Positions 1-7,188 of a DNA stretch of 64,000 bases are shown one piece after another. The stretch comes from Nitrospira sp. CG24B (GTDB lineage Bacteria > Nitrospirota > Nitrospiria > Nitrospirales > Nitrospiraceae): NCBI GenBank assembly GCA_002869845.2, contig NEWS02000008.1, positions 151,828 through 215,827 on the forward strand, given 5' to 3'. Within the stretch, counting starts at the first letter, position 1. Each line of letters begins with the position of its first letter. Position numbers and translations under genes: made by a program. Under the pieces are notes generated by a model. It did no database searches. It was not told the DNA's origin and worked only from the letters and a program-made list of their open reading frames with translations.

Positions 1-345
1 GGACAAAACGTCAACAAGGTCTCGACGGCCATACATTTACAATTCGATATTCGCGCCTCTTCCCTGCCACCATTCTATAAAGAGGAACTGCTAAAACTCC
101 GAGATCACCGCATATCAGCCGACGGCGTCATCACGATCAAGGCACAGCAACATCGGACACAGGAGCGAAACCGTGAGGACGCGCTGGAGCGGCTCCGCCT
201 TTTGATTCAGAGCGTGGCGATCCCACGCAAGAAGCGACGAGCCACAAAGCCGACGAAGGGTTCACAGAATCGGCGGATTGAAAGCAAAAAGAAACAGGGC
301 CGACTCAAGACGCTGAGGAAGACGCTGGACAAGAAGGTAGATTAG
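1..345 (+). CDS. arfB: Peptidyl-tRNA hydrolase ArfB, C-terminal part (5' end cut by window)
   Basis: The reading frame is open from base 1 and ends with TAG at 343-345. The first residues read GQNVNK, which is the end of the GGQ motif of class I release-factor-like proteins, so roughly the first 20-25 residues lie left of the window. The end is the Arg/Lys-rich tail (IPRKKRRATKPTKGSQNRR) that in ArfB enters the empty mRNA channel of stalled ribosomes. In this family the protein hydrolyses peptidyl-tRNA on non-stop ribosomes. The short length and basic tail separate it from RF1/RF2. Its stop codon overlaps the stop of the opposing higA gene. A second diverged copy of the tail lies at 1070-1207. 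Identification is firm. Confidence 0.9.
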   Translation, partial: GQNVNKVSTAIHLQFDIRASSLPPFYKEELLKLRDHRISADGVITIKAQQHRTQERNREDALERLRLLIQSVAIPRKKRRATKPTKGSQNRRIESKKKQGRLKTLRKTLDKKVD

Positions 346-671
346 GCCGCCGCGCCGGTCTCTCGGCCAAGAGCTCGTGCGATGTCTCGCGGTTTTGCAC
401 CGAGAATCACGAGGCCGCGCACGAGTAAATCGATCGAAACAGTCCGGTCAGCTGCCTCCATCTTCGCCACGCGAGATTGGCTCGATCGAAGTCGTTTCGC
501 GAGGGTCAACTGAGAAAGACCACGAGCCTCACGACGAGCTCGTAATGCCTGGCTCAAGTTCACCTTCATCTCGACGAGTGCGACCTCTTCCGGACTAAGC
601 TTCAGGAATGTGCCGGCTGAACCGACGCGCCAACCACGTGCCTCAAGTCGCTTTTGCTTAGCTTTCTCCAT
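342..671 (-). CDS. higA: HigA-type antitoxin (XRE-family HTH)
   Basis: A 109-residue protein with a helix-turn-helix in the second half (LSQALRARREARGLSQLTLAKRL... pattern, about residues 40-75), as in XRE antitoxins. The start at 671 is chosen because AGGAGG lies seven bases upstream; a GTG six bases earlier is possible. It is the second gene of the pair, 12 bases after the toxin gene, which is the higBA order. By family knowledge it binds and neutralises the toxin and represses the operon. Its stop codon overlaps the stop of arfB, so the two genes converge with no space between them. An inverted repeat upstream of the toxin gene (1033-1052) is its probable operator. Confidence 0.85.
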   Translation of the reverse strand: MEKAKQKRLEARGWRVGSAGTFLKLSPEEVALVEMKVNLSQALRARREARGLSQLTLAKRLRSSQSRVAKMEAADRTVSIDLLVRGLVILGAKPRDIARALGRETGAAA

Positions 672-683
672 CGCCACTCCTCC

Positions 684-1022
684 TTAGCCTGAAACCAGAT
701 CATAAGAACGCAATCGTCGTTGACATGCTTCAATGACCTGATGCGGTGTTGCACGTGTCTTCTTGTTAAACACTTCTGCGATCACAATGGCATCGGAATC
801 CACCCGGTACAGAATGCGCCATGTTCCCGTCTCATCAGGCACCCGCAGCTCATGGCAACGCGCGCCAACGATAGGCATCGGACGTGACTGAGGCATGCTC
901 AGCTTTTCCCCCCTCTGTAGCCGACGAAGTAGAATGCCCGTCTCAACTCGGGCTGCTGCCGATAACGGCGGACTTTTTACCTCCCCATGTAACCAGACCA
1001 GAGGTTTATCAGTCAGGTTCAT
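684..1022 (-). CDS. higB: HigB/RelE-superfamily toxin (Gp49-like)
   Basis: A 112-residue protein of the phage Gp49-like/HigB type: CHELRVPDETGTWRILYRV followed by VIAEVFNKKT is the typical beta-sheet core of these RelE-fold mRNA interferases. It lies directly upstream of an XRE antitoxin gene. Known members cleave mRNA on the ribosome; that activity is inferred here. The ATG at 1020-1022 lies only seven bases after a possible -10 box (TAAAGT), so the mRNA may be leaderless. The pair sits between two arfB 3' ends, which suggests that it arrived by insertion or recombination there. Confidence 0.85.
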   Translation of the reverse strand: MNLTDKPLVWLHGEVKSPPLSAAARVETGILLRRLQRGEKLSMPQSRPMPIVGARCHELRVPDETGTWRILYRVDSDAIVIAEVFNKKTRATPHQVIEACQRRLRSYDLVSG

Positions 1023-1032
1023 TGACTATACT

Positions 1033-1052
1033 TTATGTCATTACTGACATAA
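1033..1052. promoter_or_regulatory. Perfect inverted repeat, probable HigA operator
   Basis: TTATGTCA, four bases, then TGACATAA is a perfect 8-bp inverted repeat just upstream of higB. Read on the minus strand it falls between a TTGATG -35-like box and a TAAAGT -10-like box spaced by 17 bases, where a repressor would block RNA polymerase. Autoregulation by the antitoxin is the rule for HigBA modules; binding here is inferred. Confidence 0.6.
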
Positions 1053-1069
1053 CATCAAGTGCCCGTGAA

Positions 1070-1207
1070 TTGATTCACCGCGCGACGATCCCACGCAAGA
1101 AGCGACGAGCCACAAAGGCGATGAAGGGTTCACAGAATCGGCGGATTGAGGGAAAGAAACGACAGGGGCGCTTGAAGACGTTGCGGAAAACACTTGATGA
1201 GTCTTGA
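1070..1207 (+). pseudogene. Second, diverged copy of the arfB 3' end
   Basis: From TTGATTCA onward the sequence repeats the last ~140 bases of arfB (202-345) in the same orientation. In frame it reads LIHRATIPRKKRRATKAMKG, then a tail ending LDES and TGA, against LIQSVAIPRKKRRATKPTKG and LDKKVD in the complete gene. Differences are spread through the repeat, many of them silent or conservative, so this looks like a homologous tail from a related lineage or an old duplicate. No GGQ region precedes it, so it is a tail without a gene. With 202-345 it brackets the higBA module. Confidence 0.85.
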
Positions 1208-1243
1208 TTAGGATTCGGTCAAGGCCGACGTGGCAGCAGAAGG

Positions 1244-1909
1244 TTAGAAGTGAGTTTTGTCGGTCGCTTTGGTGACGTTGGCCTGGAGCTGGGCAAGCAC
1301 CGCTCGCGCCTCGGGGATAAAGTCGGGTCGGTTGTGTTGTTGGGCGAGGGCTAAGGCATCAGTCGCCAATGTCACGGCTTCCTGATGTCGGCCATGCTCG
1401 CATCGCACCTTGGCAAGGGATAAGCGAGCATTGACGGCTTTCGGCGCTCGGCTCACCACCTGCTCCAAAAGCGCCTCTCCTTTTTCGGCATCGCCCCCCA
1501 ATAGGCTCGGCAGTTTCACCAGTAGTGTTCCTTTCGCCGAGAGCGCATCGATGTGAGCTGGATCGAGCTCAAGGACCCGGTTGAGTTCATTCATCATGCG
1601 GCGGAGCCCAAAGAGCGAGGTGAGGGATTCTCCGTCGACACGGAGCAATTCTCCGAGATTGCAGAATAGCGCAAAGTGAGCATCGGCGCTTCCCTCAGCT
1701 ACGGCTACCGCGCGCTCCCCCATGATCTGTCCCTGTTGAAAATGGGCGAGGCGTGTCGCACGATCAATGGCCAGTCTCCCGCGATGACATGCTTCAAGAG
1801 CCTGTTCGGCAAGATGGTCGCCTGACCCTTGCGCTGAAGATGGCATCGGCAGAAAGAACAGGCCGCTTGCAAGGGTACCCGCCAGTGCGAGAGTTTTCAT
1901 CCGCATCAT
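1244..1909 (-). CDS. Exported TPR-repeat protein
   Basis: A 221-residue protein with a clear signal peptide (about residues 1-26, ending PMPSSAQG) and helical TPR-like units in the rest: a unit around VLELDPAHIDALSAKGTLLV and another around VSRAPKAVNARLSLAKVRCEHG. The arrangement resembles TatT-like/TPR proteins that count organelles or bind partners in the periplasm, but no specific partner is visible. It lies 22 bases downstream of fabI on the same strand and may be co-transcribed with it. Function unknown. Confidence 0.7.
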   Translation of the reverse strand: MMRMKTLALAGTLASGLFFLPMPSSAQGSGDHLAEQALEACHRGRLAIDRATRLAHFQQGQIMGERAVAVAEGSADAHFALFCNLGELLRVDGESLTSLFGLRRMMNELNRVLELDPAHIDALSAKGTLLVKLPSLLGGDAEKGEALLEQVVSRAPKAVNARLSLAKVRCEHGRHQEAVTLATDALALAQQHNRPDFIPEARAVLAQLQANVTKATDKTHF

Positions 1910-1931
1910 TCAACCATCCAACGGAAGAAGG

Positions 1932-2723
1932 TCAGGCGCTCGCCTGTTCACCGGGAGCCATCATGCCCAGAATATTGAATCCGCCATCCACGTAGATCAC
2001 TTCACCGGTAATGCCCCGTCCTAGTGAGCTGACCAGGAACAAGGCCGTGTCTCCGACTTCACCCTGTTCGGTTGGACGACGGAGCGGCGCAAATTCCCTA
2101 TGCAGATCGACCATCTTAGAAATGCCCGAGACCCCGCGCGCGGCAAGGGTCTTAATCGGCCCTGCGGAGATGGCATTTACCCGGACATTTTGAGGACCGA
2201 GGTCATACGCCAAGTAGCGGACCGTAGCTTCAAGCGCGGCTTTGGCGACCCCCATCACGTTATAGTGAGGTACGACGCGCTCGCTACCGAGATAGGTGAG
2301 CGTGACGATGGAGCCCCCGGCGGTCATCAATGGCAAGGCAGCCCTGGTGACGGCCACAAGCGAATAGGCGCTGATGTCGAGCGCCATCGCAAATCCCTGT
2401 CGACTCGTATTCACAAATTGACCCGCGAGTTCTTCGCGCGGAGCGAATGCCAAGGAGTGGACAAGGAAATCGATCTGTCCGACTTCTTTCTGGACCTGTT
2501 GCATGAGCGAGGTGATCTCCCCGTCATTGCTCACATCGCATGGAAATGCTTTCGCGCCGGGTAAGGTAGCCGCCAGCTCCTCTACGTTTTGCTTCAGCCG
2601 TTCGTTTTGATAATTGAAAAGGAGCTGAGCTCCCTGGCCAGCTACCGATTGGGCAATGGCCCAGGCGATGCTGTGTTTATTGGCGACACCGATGATGAGT
2701 CCTTTTTTACCAGTGAGTAACAT
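1932..2723 (-). CDS. fabI: Enoyl-[acyl-carrier-protein] reductase (NADH) FabI
   Basis: A 263-residue SDR-type protein with the FabI-specific N-terminus (GLIIGVANKHSIAWAIAQ) for NADH binding and the catalytic Tyr-x6-Lys (YNVMGVAK), followed by GPIKTLAARG. FabI catalyses the last step of each fatty acid elongation cycle in the cytoplasm, reducing trans-2-enoyl-ACP. Length equals that of known FabI proteins. An ATG start is preceded by AAGGAG (minus strand, just right of 2723). Confidence 0.95.
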   Translation of the reverse strand: MLLTGKKGLIIGVANKHSIAWAIAQSVAGQGAQLLFNYQNERLKQNVEELAATLPGAKAFPCDVSNDGEITSLMQQVQKEVGQIDFLVHSLAFAPREELAGQFVNTSRQGFAMALDISAYSLVAVTRAALPLMTAGGSIVTLTYLGSERVVPHYNVMGVAKAALEATVRYLAYDLGPQNVRVNAISAGPIKTLAARGVSGISKMVDLHREFAPLRRPTEQGEVGDTALFLVSSLGRGITGEVIYVDGGFNILGMMAPGEQASA

Positions 2724-3151
2724 CGCCCCTGATCTCCTTGTTTAGAGGGTATTCATGAGCAGTACTACGGCTCTGACTTTTCGCTTACATTCATCGAAGC
2801 CCCGACAACTCCCATGGCTTCGAGAAAGGCTACACAAGCAAGGAGAGCCATACTGCCAGTGGGCACGGAAGATAGCATGATTTCATGTCACTGTGAATTG
2901 ACGAGATTGCGTTGTGAATGCCTCAGCGTCTTTCCTGAGGCAGTTTAGTAGAAAGTCACACTATTCCGCCACAAGAAGAATACGGAGAGCTATCGTCCAG
3001 CATTGTCATGCCCGCGCATAAGATGCTGATTAGTTGATATTAAATTGAACTGATCCAAACAAGAGAGTCCGGCACCAAGTTTGCTCAGTACATCTCGTGA
3101 GTGTGCCAATGGTCGGCACACACTTTTTCAACTTCAAGGAGGTAACAAGTT
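2724..3151. other. Intergenic region with a leader hairpin
   Basis: No convincing gene lies here. The notable element is GTGTGCC (3101-3107) and GGCACAC (3115-3121) with a seven-base loop, followed directly by ACTTTTT, about 30 bases before the start of the small secreted gene. It could be an attenuator-type terminator or a leader hairpin of that gene. The Shine-Dalgarno AAGGAGGT follows at 3136-3143. Confidence 0.5.
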
Positions 3152-3388
3152 ATGAAGCGTTTATTGATGGCAATCATGGCAGTGGCAGTGGCAGTGACCT
3201 TCAGCGCTCCTTCTTTCGCCGGTGAGAAGAAAGAAGAGAAAAAGGGCGGCCACGTCGTGGTGTCTGCTGAGGAAAAGAAGAAGGATGCCGGCAAAGCTGA
3301 CGACACCTTCGGCGACAAGAAGGAAGAGAAGAAAGGTGGCCATGCGGACACCTTCGGTGAGAAGAAGGACGACAAGGGCGGAAAGTAA
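3152..3388 (+). CDS. Small exported Lys/Glu/Gly/His-repeat protein
   Basis: A 78-residue protein with a strong Shine-Dalgarno (AAGGAGGT, eight bases before the ATG) and a textbook signal peptide (residues 1-23, ending APSFA). The mature part of about 55 residues is nearly all Lys, Glu, Asp and Gly, built from repeats of DTFG-(D/E)KK-(E/D)-(E/D)KKGGH with His after Gly-Gly. No known domain is recognised. The protein should be disordered and exported; His and acidic residues could bind metal, but this is speculation. A strong terminator follows at 3414-3459, so it is a single-gene transcript. Long open frames on the opposite strand here arise from the biased codons and are not genes. Confidence 0.75.
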   Translation: MKRLLMAIMAVAVAVTFSAPSFAGEKKEEKKGGHVVVSAEEKKKDAGKADDTFGDKKEEKKGGHADTFGEKKDDKGGK

Positions 3389-3413
3389 AACTCCGTCTGG
3401 TGAGGTTTGGCTT

Positions 3414-3459
3414 GGGGGCACTTCCACTTCTTTGTGTGGAGTGCCCTCAGGTTGTTTTT
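3414..3459 (+). terminator. Rho-independent terminator
   Basis: A long stem, GGGGCACTTCCAC paired with GTGTGGAGTGCCCTC around a short loop, is followed by GGTTGTTTTT. It lies 25 bases after the stop of the small secreted gene. Its right side overlaps the last codons of the convergent nudix gene, so it may also serve that transcript. Confidence 0.8.
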
Positions 3460-3992
3460 AGCCCTCTGATATACACCGCCTGTAACCCAACAATCGTTTT
3501 GCCATCTCGAATCGTCCCATCTACGATTCTTTCCATCGCAGCGGTCAGCGGCATCTCGACGATCTCCAAGACTTCGTCGTGATCCAGTTGCTGCCTGCCT
3601 TGTATCAATCCGGTGGCCTTGTAGACGTGGATCACTTCATCTGCAAATCCCGGTGCGGTAAAGATGCTGGAGAGTAACTCAAACGAAGCCGCGCGATAGC
3701 CGACCTCTTCCTCCAGCTCGCGTGCCGCGCAATGCAAGGGGTCTTCACCGGGAGAAAGTTTTCCCGCTGGAATTTCGTAAATGAACCCCCCGGCGGCATG
3801 CCGGAACTGCCGAATCAAGACCACGGTCCCATCGTCTTTGATCGGCACGACCGCAGCGGCCCCCGGATGGCGGATGGTCTCAAGATCAATCGTCACGCCA
3901 TTCGGTAATCGCACGGTGTCGACATTCAGCGTCACAACTTTGCCGGTATAGATGTTTCTCGTCACAGAAGACCACTCTCCTTCGCTTCTCAC
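3447..3992 (-). CDS. Nudix hydrolase, ADP-ribose pyrophosphatase type
   Basis: A 181-residue protein with a full nudix box (about residues 77-99: G-x5-E-x7-RELEEEVGY), the Mg-binding site of this family. The preceding IYEIPAGKL is typical of the ADP-ribose pyrophosphatase (NudF-like) branch, which cleaves ADP-ribose to AMP and ribose 5-phosphate. It starts four bases after gcvT and is probably the last gene of the FKBP-gcvT-nudix transcript. The exact substrate is an inference from the branch. Confidence 0.85.
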   Translation of the reverse strand: MRSEGEWSSVTRNIYTGKVVTLNVDTVRLPNGVTIDLETIRHPGAAAVVPIKDDGTVVLIRQFRHAAGGFIYEIPAGKLSPGEDPLHCAARELEEEVGYRAASFELLSSIFTAPGFADEVIHVYKATGLIQGRQQLDHDEVLEIVEMPLTAAMERIVDGTIRDGKTIVGLQAVYIRGLKTT

Positions 3993-3995
3993 CCC

Positions 3996-5108
3996 TTACC
4001 CTTCACGCCTCACCGATTTTTTATAGAATGCCGCCTTCACCACCTTGGCCGGAACCGCTTTTCCTCGAATGTCGATACAGAGATCCGCTCCGACGTCACT
4101 ATACTTCGTGGACACATAGCCCAAGCCAATCCCTTTCTGAAGAAGGGGAGAAAGATTGCCGCTGGTCACTTCTCCAATGGACGACTGTGGCGACGAAGAA
4201 GAGAGGATGGTGAACCCATGGCGCGGAACAGCTTTTTCGAGTAACTCAAAGCGCACGAATCGGCGAGACACACCCGCTTGCTTCTGTGCCAGCAACGCAG
4301 GCTTGCCGATAAAGTCTCCCTTCTCGAACCGCACAGCCCATTCCGCTCCGGCCTCGATCGGCGTCGTGCGTTCATCGATATCGTTGCCGTAGAGCAGATA
4401 GCCCATCTCCAGACGCAGGAGATCCCGTGCCCCGAGTCCCGCTGGTTTCAACCCGAACGACTTGCCTGTGTCCAACAGCTTGTCCCAGACTGGGCCGGCT
4501 GGTCCGTAGATATAGAACTCGTAGCCGAATTCTCCGGTATAGCCCGTTCGCGCAATCAGGCACTCCACATCCGCGACTCGCGCCATTGTGGATTCTCTAA
4601 GCTTGAGCTGCTCCAACTGTGGCAATCCGACCGCCGCGACGATCGCTCGCGCCGCCTGGCCCTGCAGGGCGATCTGCGCGATCTCTGGGGAACGGTCGGA
4701 GACTTGACAGTCAGACACCTCCCGGCTGTGCTCCGTCAGCCACGAGACAATCTTCTCCCGATTGGACGCATTCACACACAACAGAAATTCCCCGGCCCTG
4801 GCCAACCGATAGACGAAGATATCGTCCTTGATGCCGCCCTGCTCATTGCAGACCATCGAGTACTGCGCCTGCATGGGCCGCAGCGTTGCGAGATCGTTTG
4901 TCGTCATGCGCTGAAGAAATGACTCGGCGCCGGCGCCTGTGACGACCAGCCGCCCCATGTGGCTCACGTCAAAAAGACCGGCCTTGCTCCGAACCGTGTG
5001 ATACTCATCCACCACGCCGCTGTACTGGATGGGCATTTCCCAGCCGGCAAAGTCGACCAGCTTGGCGCCGGCGGCGCGATGTTGTGCGATGAGCGGTGTC
5101 TGCTGCAC
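3996..5108 (-). CDS. gcvT: Aminomethyltransferase, glycine cleavage system T protein
   Basis: A 370-residue protein starting MQQTPLIAQHRAAGAKLVDF and containing GLFDVSHMGR and RTGYTGEFGYEFY, signatures of GcvT. It transfers the aminomethyl group from the H protein to tetrahydrofolate, giving 5,10-methylene-THF and ammonia, in the cytoplasm. The other glycine cleavage genes (gcvH, gcvP) are not in the window. It begins seven bases after an FKBP gene and is followed by a nudix gene. No glycine riboswitch was seen upstream. Confidence 0.95.
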   Translation of the reverse strand: MQQTPLIAQHRAAGAKLVDFAGWEMPIQYSGVVDEYHTVRSKAGLFDVSHMGRLVVTGAGAESFLQRMTTNDLATLRPMQAQYSMVCNEQGGIKDDIFVYRLARAGEFLLCVNASNREKIVSWLTEHSREVSDCQVSDRSPEIAQIALQGQAARAIVAAVGLPQLEQLKLRESTMARVADVECLIARTGYTGEFGYEFYIYGPAGPVWDKLLDTGKSFGLKPAGLGARDLLRLEMGYLLYGNDIDERTTPIEAGAEWAVRFEKGDFIGKPALLAQKQAGVSRRFVRFELLEKAVPRHGFTILSSSSPQSSIGEVTSGNLSPLLQKGIGLGYVSTKYSDVGADLCIDIRGKAVPAKVVKAAFYKKSVRREG

Positions 5109-5115
5109 GGTCGTG

Positions 5116-5559
5116 CTATCGCACCCCGAGTAATTCGACGTCGAAAATCAGCGTGGCATTCGGTGGGATGACACCACCGGCACCTTGTGGTCCATAGCCC
5201 AAATTGGATGGGATGGTAAGTTTGCGCTTGCCTCCCACCTTCATCCCCTGCACCCCTTCGTCCCAGCCCTTAATGACACGCCCGGCGCCGAGAGGAAATG
5301 AAAATGGCTGTCCACGATCGACGGAGCTATCGAACTTCTTGCCGTTCTCCAGCCAACCGGTATAGTGGACGCTCACCGTCTTGCCGGACACGGCCACGTC
5401 TCCGGTTCCGACCACCTGATCCACGTAGTTGAGCCCGGACGACGTCGTAATGTCCTGCGCGTTTGACCCCTTTTCGCTCGCTGCCATAATGCGTTCTCCT
5501 CCTAATATCGATGTCAGAATCAACAACGTGACCGTTGATGAGATGGATAGAAATTTCAT
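5116..5559 (-). CDS. FKBP-type peptidyl-prolyl isomerase, possibly with two starts
   Basis: A 147-residue protein with a full FKBP domain ([54 protein letters not shown]). The first ATG (5559) has AAGGAG seven bases upstream and gives a signal peptide (residues 1-26). An internal ATG (MAASEKG, 5487) has its own AGGAGG upstream inside the signal-peptide codons and would give a cytoplasmic form. Both are plausible; the outer start is used here. The enzyme speeds cis-trans isomerisation of proline bonds and assists folding. First gene of a probable operon with gcvT and the nudix gene. Confidence 0.9.
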   Translation of the reverse strand: MKFLSISSTVTLLILTSILGGERIMAASEKGSNAQDITTSSGLNYVDQVVGTGDVAVSGKTVSVHYTGWLENGKKFDSSVDRGQPFSFPLGAGRVIKGWDEGVQGMKVGGKRKLTIPSNLGYGPQGAGGVIPPNATLIFDVELLGVR

Positions 5560-5622
5560 AGCGCGTCTCCTTCGTCTTATCTGTATGGCATGAGAGAGAT
5601 TGTTCGGTCAACTGGAGCTTGG

Positions 5623-6840
5623 CTACGAATCTCGTTCGGCAAAGAGGGCCAGACTAGCCGTGTAGCCATGCAAGAAGTTGCGGTTTCCAATAGGACCGAT
5701 CTCGCCTTGCGCAAAGAACCCCGCGATCGGAATCGGTCCCAGTCGGTCGGTCGCGGCGGCGGCATCGTGGTGGGGTCTGCCGAACAGCCCTCGACCTCGG
5801 CCACAACAGCTGAACATGAGCGCGCCAAGAGCAGGATGCCGATGGCCGGCTCGATCGGTCGCCAACAGGACGTTTAAGTCTTCCGTGGCTGATTCCGCGT
5901 CGCGCAGATGAAACTGCACCGTTTGTCCTTCTTGGACCACCTCTCCAACCGCAATCGCTCCGCTCGTTTGGTCGGCCCCCAGGAGGTTCCGAATGAGAAA
6001 ATCGCCGCGCTCGAATCGGTTCCGATGCTCATCGATCACGATGCCGAGATGGAGGGCTCGATGGGCCCGGCCCCGGTCTTCCTCCTTCAACGTTTCGAAC
6101 ACGGTTTGTAAGCGTTCGAGCGCTGGTGCCCCCCCAAGCTCATGGATGAGATTGCCGTCTGACTTCGTGACCACAAACCGTTCGCCGACTAGACGACACC
6201 CCTGGGAGATGATGGGGCGAACGTCAATCGGTCCAGACAGGCGGACACCGACCAACCCACCATCTAGAACTTGCTCATGGAGAATCAGCCGATTCATGCC
6301 GGCCTCGTGGCCACCCCCAGCTAACCCTCCAATGACTTTGGCCCCAGGGTATCGTTCATCGATGAGGCCAAGGACTTCTTGAACAGGAGTCGTGAAGGGA
6401 TCGGCGAATAACAGAATGGGCGTATCCCCCGCCCCTGGCGGAGGCCATCCGGAAAGTTGGAACTGGTCCTGCGTGGGTGAAAATGCTGACTGAAAGGCGT
6501 CCAGACCAACGCCTGGAAGTACCGCCGCCCATACGGTCACGGCCGGAGCCGTTTCCAATTCCTCCGCTCCTGAAATCACACCCTCCCCACTGCACCCGAT
6601 GAGCAATCGAGGACATAGCTGCTCGGTCAGCATACTCGCCAACACCTCAGCTCTCGCCGCATGATGGGCGGAAAAGAATACACAGACGAGATCAATCGGT
6701 GTACCACCAAGCTGCGTCTGAATTGCATCGGCGAGATCCCGGGCAGCGGCTTCCGTATCGCCCGTTTGTGCCAGGGCGTTGGCAAACCGGAAGGCCGTGT
6801 TCTGGGAGGCAGCTGGGGCAGATGACGATAAACCAGGCAT
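5623..6840 (-). CDS. FIST-domain signal transduction protein
   Basis: A 405-residue protein with an N-terminal FIST domain (FFSAHHAA, LLIGCSGEGVISG, GGLAGGGHEAG; about residues 30-230) and a C-terminal FIST_C domain (MFSCCGRGRGLFG ... PIAGFFAQGEIGPIG; about 330-400). FIST proteins are thought to sense small ligands, possibly amino acids, in signalling. No kinase or cyclase output domain is attached, so the signal must pass to a partner. The neighbours do not reveal one. Confidence 0.85.
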   Translation of the reverse strand: MPGLSSSAPAASQNTAFRFANALAQTGDTEAAARDLADAIQTQLGGTPIDLVCVFFSAHHAARAEVLASMLTEQLCPRLLIGCSGEGVISGAEELETAPAVTVWAAVLPGVGLDAFQSAFSPTQDQFQLSGWPPPGAGDTPILLFADPFTTPVQEVLGLIDERYPGAKVIGGLAGGGHEAGMNRLILHEQVLDGGLVGVRLSGPIDVRPIISQGCRLVGERFVVTKSDGNLIHELGGAPALERLQTVFETLKEEDRGRAHRALHLGIVIDEHRNRFERGDFLIRNLLGADQTSGAIAVGEVVQEGQTVQFHLRDAESATEDLNVLLATDRAGHRHPALGALMFSCCGRGRGLFGRPHHDAAAATDRLGPIPIAGFFAQGEIGPIGNRNFLHGYTASLALFAERDS

Positions 6841-6867
6841 GCGTAGGCGTGAGTAAACGGCTAGCGA

Positions 6868-7095
6868 TCAGACTCCCGGATCCATGCGCTGGGATCTGGT
6901 CTGCGCGAGTTTTTTATAATACCGCCAGAGATAGGAGTGATAGTCGTCGACTTGTGCCAGGAGGTAGTGCAGTTCGGTCGGGTCTTCAGTTTCCAACGCG
7001 TGCACCATCCTCTCCTTGAGGAACTCGGCAAAGGCTTCTGTCTTTTGCACCGCCGTCAGCAGTTGGAGTGCGCCGCCGATCTGGTAGTCGCCCAT
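6868..7095 (-). CDS. Small conserved-looking protein of unknown function
   Basis: A 75-residue protein. The ATG at 7095 is chosen because AGGAGG lies seven bases upstream; an open frame extending to 7161 lacks such a site. The sequence is helical and charged with several aromatic residues (DDYHSYLWRYYKKL). No known family is recognised. It lies upstream of the FIST gene in the same direction (28 bases), so the two may be co-transcribed. Confidence 0.6.
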   Translation of the reverse strand: MGDYQIGGALQLLTAVQKTEAFAEFLKERMVHALETEDPTELHYLLAQVDDYHSYLWRYYKKLAQTRSQRMDPGV

Positions 7096-7188
7096 GCCCT
7101 TCCTCCTGGTTAACTGTCGCAGGATAGCGAGGGAGCCTCCATATTTGCAAGCTTGGTTCACCTTACAATAAAGGCTCAGACATTCATT

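Noticed and set aside
884..1207. A 107-residue plus-strand frame
   Set aside because: Only its end (1070-1207) resembles a known sequence (arfB tail); the front is antisense to higB. It is treated as a tail fragment, not a gene.
3085..3427. Phe/Ser-rich and Leu-rich frames opposite the small exported gene
   Set aside because: They mirror the Lys/Glu codons of the repeat protein and have no Shine-Dalgarno; the plus-strand gene is far better supported.
5560..5622. Glycine riboswitch before gcvT
   Set aside because: The upstream region is too short and shows no tandem aptamer structure.
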